Below, piece after piece: positions 47,702-53,569 of a stretch of 53,569 nt of DNA. Made by a program: the position numbers and the translations under genes. Positions within the stretch are counted from its first letter, which is position 1; each line of letters opens with the position of its first letter. The stretch spans positions 1 through 53,569 of the forward strand of contig DATKEC010000021.1 in the NCBI GenBank assembly GCA_035544575.1. Reading direction: 5' to 3'. The notes beneath the pieces were generated by a model. The model ran no database searches, was not told the DNA's origin, and saw only the letters and a program-made list of their open reading frames with translations. The stretch is from DATHWB01 sp035544575. Lineage in GTDB: Bacteria > Actinomycetota > Acidimicrobiia > Spongiisociales > ZC4RG35.

Positions 47702-49768
47702 ATGCACACGCCTACCCGTTCGCCCGGTCCGACCGTCATCACTCTCCTCGTCGTCGCCCTCGTCGCGGCGCTCGCGGTTCCGGCGGCGCCGGCGCAGGCT
47801 GCAACGTGTGACGCCTGGGTGTCACCGTCTGGCTCCGACGCCGGTGCCGGCACGAATGCCAGCCCGTGGAGGACCCTGAGCCATGCTGCCGAGGCCGTGG
47901 CCGATGCCGGGTGCACGGTGTGGTTCATGCCCGGGATCTACTCCGGGCCCCAGGAGATAGAGCGGCGATTCCAAACGGTGACAAGATTCCGGTCGGCGAC
48001 TCCCTACCAGGCGGTCTTCGAGCATTCGAGCATGGTCGTCCGCGTCAACGGAGCAAGAAACGTCGTCATCGAAGGCTTCGAGATCCGGCATTCGGGCCCC
48101 GGGTCCAGTGGAACCGTGGTGAATGTCGACGAGGGCGGCGGAGTGTGGGCGGAGCACATCACGCTTCGCAACAACATCATCCACGACTCTTTCGACAACG
48201 ACCTTCTCAAGATCCACAACGGGGTGCGTTTCGCCACTGTGAGCGGCAACGTGTTCTACAACCAGGGTCCGAACGAACAGCACATGGATGTCAACGGCGT
48301 GACCGATGTGGTCATCGAAGACAACATCTTCTTCAACAACTTCGCGGCGTCGTCTCGCGTGCCCCCGGGCGACACGAAGCACTACATCGTCGTCAAAGAC
48401 AGCAACGCCGCGGCTGACGGCCTGCTCGGGGCGCACCGGATCACCATCCGCCGGAATGTGTTCGCTCATTGGGAAGGGGGCAACGAGTCGATCATCCAGG
48501 TCGGAAACGACGGCAAGCCCTACATCGAGGCGCGCACCGTCACGATCTCGGACAACCTCTTCATCGGTGACGGGACGGATCGAGCCACATCGGTTCTCGG
48601 TGTCGCCGGGGCCACCGATGTCAAGTTCGTCAACAACACCGTCACCGGTGACTTCCCGGTGAGGGCGATTGCACTGCGGATCGTGCGCAAGGTCGACAAT
48701 CCGATGAACGAGAACGTGGTGATCGCCAACAACATCTTCTCGGACCCCACCGGCACACTCGGAGCCCAACCCGGCGAGCAGAGCGGAAAATTCTCGACCG
48801 GGGACCCGGCGTCGGTGACCGGACTCGTCCTCAATTCGAACCTGTATTGGAACGCTGGCAACTCCATCCCCTCCGGCGACGTGATATCGCCCACCGATGA
48901 CGTGGGCCGCATCGTCGCGGACCCGGGCCTCGTCGCCGACATCCCGGCCGTCGTACCAACGGTCTGGAACGGCAACGCGTTCGGAAGCGGTGCCATCTCG
49001 GTGCGCGATGAGTTCCTTCGGATCGCCCAGCGCTTCGGAGTTCCCGGGTCGGCTGTCGCCTCCGGTGCCAATCCGAGCCACGCATCCTCGACCGATCTGC
49101 TCGGAAACGCCCGGAGCGCGACCCCGTCGATCGGTGCGGTCGAGACAGCACCTCAGGTGTTCGGCAACGCGTCCTGTCCGGCGGGCGCCATCCCATCGGC
49201 TGGATTCACGGACATCAGCGGGGTGTCTCCCGAGGCGAGGTGGGCGATCAACTGTGTGGCGTTCCACGGTGTCAGCCAGGGCGTCGGAAGCGACCTTTTT
49301 GGTCCGTCTGATCTCGTGCCGCGCTGGCAGATGGCGCTCTTCTTGGCGCGTGCGTTGGACGCCGCGGGAGTGTCTGTGACCGGACCGGATCAGGGCTTTG
49401 TCGATCTGGGCGGATTTCCGGGCGAAGTGGTGTCGGCGGTGAACGGCTTGGCCGTGTTGGGAGTTGCCCAGGGTGTCGGCGGCGACCGCTTCGATCCCCA
49501 TGCTGCGGTCTCGCGTTGGCAGATGGCGCTGTTCCTGGCACGTGCGTTGGAGGCCGCCGGGGTCTCGTTGCCGGCGGGTTCGAGTCAGGGCTTCGTCGAT
49601 CTGGCCGGGTTTTCGGGCGACGTGGTCTCGTCGGTCAACGGTCTCGCCACGCTCGAGATCGCCAAGGGGGTGGGCGGTGACCGTTTCGACCCCTTCGGAG
49701 CGGTCTCTCGTTGGCAGATGGCGCTGTTCCTCGCCCGCCAACTGGCGGTGGCCGGCGTCGAGCCGTGA
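47702..49768 (+). CDS. Secreted beta-helix protein with three C-terminal SLH-like repeats
   Basis: A 688-residue exported protein. Signal peptide at about residues 1-33, ending APAQA. A right-handed parallel beta-helix domain (about residues 36-440) has the NVVIEGFEI, NNIIHDSFDN, NVFYNQ, DNIFFNN, RNVFAHW, NLFIGDGT, NNTVTGD ladder and a start VSPSGSDAGAG typical of polysaccharide lyase-like proteins. Three C-terminal repeats of about 64 residues (about residues 498-685) read like SLH units with VSRWQMALFLARAL cores and probably anchor the protein to the surface. ATG 47702 has GGAGGGG upstream; ATG 47684 is an in-frame alternative. It may bind, trim or organise the polysaccharide; no lyase residues can be assigned. 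Confidence 0.85.
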   Translation: MHTPTRSPGPTVITLLVVALVAALAVPAAPAQAATCDAWVSPSGSDAGAGTNASPWRTLSHAAEAVADAGCTVWFMPGIYSGPQEIERRFQTVTRFRSATPYQAVFEHSSMVVRVNGARNVVIEGFEIRHSGPGSSGTVVNVDEGGGVWAEHITLRNNIIHDSFDNDLLKIHNGVRFATVSGNVFYNQGPNEQHMDVNGVTDVVIEDNIFFNNFAASSRVPPGDTKHYIVVKDSNAAADGLLGAHRITIRRNVFAHWEGGNESIIQVGNDGKPYIEARTVTISDNLFIGDGTDRATSVLGVAGATDVKFVNNTVTGDFPVRAIALRIVRKVDNPMNENVVIANNIFSDPTGTLGAQPGEQSGKFSTGDPASVTGLVLNSNLYWNAGNSIPSGDVISPTDDVGRIVADPGLVADIPAVVPTVWNGNAFGSGAISVRDEFLRIAQRFGVPGSAVASGANPSHASSTDLLGNARSATPSIGAVETAPQVFGNASCPAGAIPSAGFTDISGVSPEARWAINCVAFHGVSQGVGSDLFGPSDLVPRWQMALFLARALDAAGVSVTGPDQGFVDLGGFPGEVVSAVNGLAVLGVAQGVGGDRFDPHAAVSRWQMALFLARALEAAGVSLPAGSSQGFVDLAGFSGDVVSSVNGLATLEIAKGVGGDRFDPFGAVSRWQMALFLARQLAVAGVEP
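49195..49751 (+). repeat. Three tandem SLH-like coding repeats (192-195 bp)
   Basis: A block around TGGCAGATGGCGCT recurs at about 49326, 49518 and 49713, spaced 192 and 195 bp, each encoding the RWQMALFLAR core of one surface repeat. The copies differ in third positions, so they are an old tandem duplication rather than a fresh one. Confidence 0.7.
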
Positions 49769-49818
49769 GGTTCTGACGGAGTAGCCTGCCCGCTCCGACG
49801 GGATGGGGTGGGCATCCG

Positions 49819-50960
49819 ATGCAGGATTCGAGTGACCGGCACGGTCCGGTGGAAGCGCCGGAGACGCTCGCTGTCGTCGCGGAGTTCGCCGCCCCCGCCT
49901 CGCACATGCGGGCGTCCGCTACTGCCATTGGAAGGGCAACGAGGCGATCGGTCGCTCGCTGCAAGGCATCAACGATCTCGACCTGCTGATCGCCCGTCGT
50001 GACGCCACGAAGTTTCGGTCGGTTCTCGCCGACCTCGGTGGCGTGCAGCTCCGGCCGGGACGTCCGCCTCACGTGCTCGGGCTGGAGGATCACCTGTTGT
50101 GGGACTCCGCGACCGGCACCATCGTTCACTGTCAGCCCCACTTCGAGCTCATCGTGGGTGACGACATGACGAAGTCGTTTCGTGTCCCGATAGAGCCGGC
50201 GATGCTGTCGGCGGCCTCTGGCAGCCCATCCCGCTGCCCCCTCCGGAGCTGGAGTATCTCGTCTTTCCTGGCCCGCAAGACGCTGGCGACCGGCGGGCTG
50301 ATCGTTGCCGTTGTCGGCGGCGACGGTTCGGGGAAGTCCTCGCTCGTTGAGAGCCTCGTCGAGACCTTGTCGTCGGTTCTGGACGTACGTCGCATCCACC
50401 TCGGCAAGCCCCCTCGCGGACTTCTCAACCGGGTGGTGACCCGCCCGCTGCGGATCGCGCGGAATCGCGGCTGGTTCGAAGCGACCCGGCTCCCCGCTTG
50501 GTCGGAGTTCACCGAGCATCCCGGAACGGTCTACGCCCTTTGGCACTGGCTGATCGCCCGCGACCGTCATCGCGCCTACCTCCGAGCGCGGAGGGCGGCG
50601 GGAAAAGGCGTGCTGGTTGTGAGCGACCGCTTCCCGCTCGCCGGAGTCGCGTCCATGGACGGATCCCGGCTTGCTCACCTTCCCCATCATCCCGGCCGAC
50701 GCCTGGCGCGGCAGCTGGCCCGGGCCGAGGCGATGCTGTACCGCCGGATACGGCCTCCGGATCTGGTGCTCGTGCTTCGGGTGAGCCCGGAAGTAGCCGT
50801 GCAGCGTCGTTCAGACCAGGACACCGAGTTCGTGGCACGGCGCGCCCAGGAGGTGTGGGACGCCGACTGGAGCGGCCCCGAGTTCGAGGTGCTCGATGCC
50901 TCCGCCTCTGCCCAGGAAGTGGCCGACGCGGCGCTGCAAGCGATCTGGAACCGGCTGTAG
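49819..50960 (+). pseudogene. Frameshifted nucleotidyltransferase-like/P-loop kinase gene
   Basis: A continuous protein can be followed only by changing frame three times. ATG 49819 starts a sensible N-terminus; near the C run at 49892-49896 the frame must shift so that GVRYCHWKGNEA and NDLDLLIARRD (a family with an HWK-type start) are read. At about 50214 a second shift gives LWQPIPLPPPELEYLVF, and at 50267 a third returns to LARKTLATGG and the kinase domain with Walker A GGDGSGKSS. The kinase part from 50043 stays open for 305 residues to 50960. The middle shifts compensate each other, the first does not. This suggests gene decay or sequence errors; every neighbour reads cleanly. The intact family links a nucleotidyltransferase-like domain to a thymidylate-kinase-like domain in polysaccharide loci. 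Confidence 0.7.
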
Positions 50961-50989
50961 TGGACGGATCGGGCTACCGGGCGGTCCGA

Positions 50990-50995
50990 TACCCT
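50990..50995 (+). promoter_or_regulatory. -10 element (TACCCT) before the epimerase gene
   Basis: TACCCT lies 27 nt before ATG 51023. GAGGGG, 6 nt before that ATG, serves as ribosome site. The gap between the pseudogene and the epimerase is 62 bp and holds nothing else recognised. Confidence 0.35.
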
Positions 50996-51022
50996 GACCG
51001 AAACGTGGATGAGGGGATGGCA

Positions 51023-51973
51023 ATGAAGAGGGCACTTGTCACCGGCGCGGCCGGCTTCGTGGGGAGCCACCTCGTCGAGCGGCTCGCGCGCGACGGCTGG
51101 TCGGTTGTCGGCATCGATGCGATCACTCCGTACTACGACGCATCCCAGAAAGAGGCGAACAGGGACGCGGTCGAAGCAACGGGTTCGCTCGTGCGGGAGA
51201 TCGATCTCCGGACCGATGAACTGTCGGAGTTGCTCGACGGTGTCGACGTGGTCTTCCACCAAGCAGGTCAGCCCGGCGTCCGCGACTCGTGGGCGCATTT
51301 CGCCTCCTACGTCGAGCACAACGTGATCGCCACCGAACGATTGCTTCGAGCCGTACGAGATGCCGGTTGTCGCCGGTTCGTCTACGCGTCGAGCTCGTCG
51401 ATCTACGGCGACGCCCTCACGTTTCCCACCCCCGAGTCGACCCTCCCGCGCCCCAAGAGCCCGTACGGCGTGACGAAGCTCTCTGCCGAGCATCTGTGCG
51501 GCGTCTATGCGCGCAACTTCGGCCTCTCGACCGTTTCGCTCCGCTACTTCACCGTGTTCGGACCTCGACAGCGGCCGGACATGGCCATGCATCGCTTGTT
51601 CGAGGCTGCCATGACCGGCTCACAGTTTCCGAAGTTCGGATCGGGCTCCCAGATCCGGGATTTCACGTACGTCGGCGACGTCGTCGACGCCAACCTCTGC
51701 GCCGCCACTGTGGATGTCAGCGACGGCACCGTGGTCAACGTCGCCGGAGGCGGATCCATCACTCTGAACCGAGTGATCGAAATCGTCGAAGGATTGGTCG
51801 GCTCACCGGTGCCGATCAACCAGGAGGGCGACCAGGCCGGTGACGTCGAGCGCACCGGGGGCGACATCTCCCTCGCCGCCGAGGTGTTGGGATGGACCCC
51901 GACAACCACCGTCGAGGAGGGCTTGGCGAGCCAGTACGAATGGCACGTGGGCCGCCGGGGAACCAACCCGTAG
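51023..51973 (+). CDS. NAD-dependent nucleotide-sugar epimerase/dehydratase
   Basis: A 316-residue extended short-chain dehydrogenase. The NAD motif TGAAGFVGSH lies at residues 7-16; the catalytic Ser region is SSSSIYG, and Y148-x3-K is YGVTK. FTVFGPRQRPDMAMHRL and the RDFTYVGDVVDA segment place it with UDP-glucose/UDP-glucuronate 4-epimerases. It would interconvert a uronic or hexose nucleotide sugar used by the polysaccharide genes, matching the 6-dehydrogenase at 44072-45385. Length and motifs are intact. The ATG has GAGGGG upstream. Confidence 0.86.
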   Translation: MKRALVTGAAGFVGSHLVERLARDGWSVVGIDAITPYYDASQKEANRDAVEATGSLVREIDLRTDELSELLDGVDVVFHQAGQPGVRDSWAHFASYVEHNVIATERLLRAVRDAGCRRFVYASSSSIYGDALTFPTPESTLPRPKSPYGVTKLSAEHLCGVYARNFGLSTVSLRYFTVFGPRQRPDMAMHRLFEAAMTGSQFPKFGSGSQIRDFTYVGDVVDANLCAATVDVSDGTVVNVAGGGSITLNRVIEIVEGLVGSPVPINQEGDQAGDVERTGGDISLAAEVLGWTPTTTVEEGLASQYEWHVGRRGTNP

Positions 51974-52012
51974 CGGGTTTCACGGCCCGGGAACGCTTCT
52001 CCGTCGCCGCGT

Positions 52013-52018
52013 TACCCT
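52013..52018 (+). promoter_or_regulatory. -10 element (TACCCT) before lipoamide dehydrogenase
   Basis: TACCCT lies 30 nt before GTG 52049, and GAAAGG about 9 nt before the GTG could be the ribosome site. The 75-bp gap after the epimerase gene has no other recognised element. Confidence 0.35.
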
Positions 52019-52048
52019 CAGATCAGTTTTCGACGAAAGGCTGGCTCG

Positions 52049-53416
52049 GTGTACGACATCGTCGTCGTCGGTGGTGGGCCCGGTGGATACGCCGCCGCGC
52101 TGTACGCATACAACTTCGGACTGAACGTCGCCCTCGTCGAAAAGGATCGACCGGGCGGAACCTGTCTCATCCGTGGCTGTATCCCTGCCAAGCAGTGGCT
52201 GCACACCGCCCATGTTTATTCGATCGTCAAACACGCCTCGGATTTCGGTGTGATGACGTCGGCGCCGGAGATGGACTGGGATGCCGCCCTCGCCGTGAAG
52301 TCCAAGAGCGTCGAGACACTGGTCGGAGGGCTGGCCGGGCTGCTCAAGAAGCGGAAGGTCGACGTCATCAAAGGCTTCGGCCGTCTCGACGGTTCGGGCA
52401 AGGTCTCCGTGGAGGCCGACGACGGAACCTCGACCGTCGAAGGCAAGGCGGTCATCCTCGCCACCGGTTCGTACGCTCGAACGATCCCGGGCTACGAGAT
52501 CGACGGGAAGCGGATCGCCACTTCGGATCACGCGCTCGACTGGCCCCGGCGACCAAATCGGGTCGCGATCATCGGCGGCGGCGTGATCGGATGCGAGTTC
52601 GCTTCGCTGCTCACGGACTTCGACGCCGAGGTCCATGTCTTCGAGATGCTCGACCAGATCCTGCCGGGAGGAGACCCCGACACCGCCAAGCAGTTGAACC
52701 GTCAGCTGTCACGGCGCGGTGTCACATTTCACACCGGTGTGGGAGTGGGGCCTGCGCAGGTCGGCGCCGATTCGGTCACCGTTCCGTTTGGCGACGACTC
52801 GGTCGAGGTCGATGTCGTTCTGGTCTCCGTCGGCCGCGGTCCCAACACCGAAGGCGTCGGGCTCGAATCCACCGCGGCGATCGTGGACCGGGGATTCGTC
52901 GAGGTGGACCTCACGACGATGCAGACTGCCCAACAGGGCCTGTACGCGGTCGGTGACATCGTGGCCGGAACCCCCCAACTCGCGCACGTCGGATTCGCCG
53001 AGGGCATCGCCGCCGTCACGCACATCGCAACCGGCAAGGCCGCGCCGGTCGATTACCGGGCGATCCCGCGCGTCACCTACACCCATCCGGAAGTCGCCGA
53101 GGTGGGTCTGACCGAAACCGAGGCACGCGAGCAGGGCGAGGTCGAGGTCACCAAGCACACGTTCGGCGGCGTCGGTCGGGCCATCGTGATGGGCGAGAAC
53201 CAGGGATTCGTCAAGACGATCGCCATGAAGGACGGTCCGATCGTCGGTGCCGCCGTGGTTGGTCCGATGGCGGGGGAGTTGATCCACGAACTGATGTATT
53301 CGGTGGGATGGGAGGCGTTGCCGTCGGAGGCGGCGGCCTTCATTCACGCCCATCCCACGTTGTCCGAGGCGGTCGGCGAAACCCTGCTGTCCGCGGCCGG
53401 CAAGAGTCTGCACTGA
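52049..53416 (+). CDS. lpdA: Dihydrolipoyl dehydrogenase (E3)
   Basis: A 455-residue FAD/NAD oxidoreductase that reoxidises dihydrolipoamide in 2-oxoacid dehydrogenase complexes. FAD motif GGGPGGYAAAL at residues 8-18; the redox-active disulfide is C39 and C44 (GGTCLIRGCIPAKQ); the NAD motif is IIGGGVIGCEF; the C-terminal HPTLSEAVGET has the catalytic His-Glu pair. All key residues are intact. The next gene encodes an E2 acyltransferase 13 nt downstream, so E3 and E2 are in one operon. Which complex (pyruvate, 2-oxoglutarate or branched-chain) is unresolved. Confidence 0.92.
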   Translation: MYDIVVVGGGPGGYAAALYAYNFGLNVALVEKDRPGGTCLIRGCIPAKQWLHTAHVYSIVKHASDFGVMTSAPEMDWDAALAVKSKSVETLVGGLAGLLKKRKVDVIKGFGRLDGSGKVSVEADDGTSTVEGKAVILATGSYARTIPGYEIDGKRIATSDHALDWPRRPNRVAIIGGGVIGCEFASLLTDFDAEVHVFEMLDQILPGGDPDTAKQLNRQLSRRGVTFHTGVGVGPAQVGADSVTVPFGDDSVEVDVVLVSVGRGPNTEGVGLESTAAIVDRGFVEVDLTTMQTAQQGLYAVGDIVAGTPQLAHVGFAEGIAAVTHIATGKAAPVDYRAIPRVTYTHPEVAEVGLTETEAREQGEVEVTKHTFGGVGRAIVMGENQGFVKTIAMKDGPIVGAAVVGPMAGELIHELMYSVGWEALPSEAAAFIHAHPTLSEAVGETLLSAAGKSLH

Positions 53417-53429
53417 GAGGAGCCAGGAG

Positions 53430-53569
53430 ATGTCGACCACGGTGAGCATGCCCCAGTTGGGCGAGACGGTGACGGAGGGGACGATCCTGCGTTGGGCGAA
53501 GCAGGTGGGTGACTCGGTGGCTGTCGACGAGGTGTTGGTGGAGATTTCGACGGACAAGGTGGACACCGA
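53430..53569 (+). CDS. 2-oxoacid dehydrogenase E2 acyltransferase, 5' part (cut by the window end)
   Basis: The first 46 residues of a dihydrolipoamide acyltransferase; the gene runs past the window. MPQLGETVTEGTI and the lipoyl-lysine motif EISTDKVDT (K43) identify an N-terminal lipoyl domain, close to that of 2-oxoglutarate or pyruvate dehydrogenase E2 (SucB/DlaT) of actinobacteria. AGGAG-type sequence precedes the ATG. Which complex it belongs to cannot be decided from this fragment. Confidence 0.85.
   Translation, partial: MSTTVSMPQLGETVTEGTILRWAKQVGDSVAVDEVLVEISTDKVDT

Noticed and set aside
47822..49741. A 639-codon open frame on the minus strand opposite the beta-helix gene
   Set aside because: High-GC shadow of the real plus-strand gene; the translation lacks any domain and is Arg/His/Asp-rich, and the plus strand has a signal peptide and clear repeats.

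Overview
The window looks like a chromosomal segment of a high-GC actinobacterium, most likely class Acidimicrobiia. The reasons are inferential: GTG starts and C/G-ending codons are common, there are two F420-type (LLM) oxidoreductases, a divided SUF system without an isc locus, three-fold SLH-type domains of the kind common in that class, and many genes whose start codon lies 6-9 nt after a TAnnnT -10 element (leaderless transcription). No rRNA, tRNA, CRISPR array, insertion sequence or phage gene was seen.

Region 1 (1-9913) is iron-sulfur assembly and central metabolism. A rightward sufD - Rieske ferredoxin - sufC operon and a leftward sufC2 - sufS - sufU - enoyl-CoA hydratase operon carry the same 24-bp inverted-repeat operator directly upstream of the -10 element, so one repressor probably controls both. 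Between them lie an M42-type aminopeptidase and fumarase C; a lipoprotein and a YbaK-like deacylase follow. No sufB is visible.

Region 2 (9968-21015) holds two LLM flavin oxidoreductases, a Tat-type lipoprotein amidase, a secreted SLH-VanW protein, and a tetR - metallo-beta-lactamase - LLM operon divergent from an acyl-CoA dehydrogenase operon across a 34-bp palindrome. That operon ends in three small genes (one with zinc ribbons). A secreted beta-helix protein and a small membrane protein close the region.

Region 3 (21113-36083) is the main discovery. It is a 15-kb operon with no intergenic gaps that encodes a Wzx/Wzy-type exopolysaccharide pathway: initiating sugar transferase, nucleotide-sugar dehydrogenase and aminotransferase, a Wzz-like protein fused to a degenerate GGDEF domain, flippase, polymerase/ligase, glycosyltransferase, a kinase-APH fusion and five sulfotransferase-fold proteins. 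It probably makes a sulfated, amino-sugar-containing surface polysaccharide. Two of the five sulfotransferase-like proteins have a canonical Walker A P-loop in place of the PAPS loop and lack a motif kept by their siblings, which suggests a changed donor.

Region 4 (36146-51973) continues the cell-surface theme: a 1443-residue multidomain secreted protein containing one domain with sharply different codon use, a membrane protein with a helix-hairpin-helix tail, three more glycosyltransferases, a GDP-mannose dehydrogenase, a FemAB/GNAT-like acyltransferase, a second beta-helix protein with three C-terminal surface repeats, a frameshifted nucleotidyltransferase-kinase gene and a sugar epimerase. 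Region 5 (52049-end) is lipoamide dehydrogenase followed by the truncated start of a 2-oxoacid dehydrogenase E2 gene.

All assignments come from reading motifs and reading frames; no database search was run.
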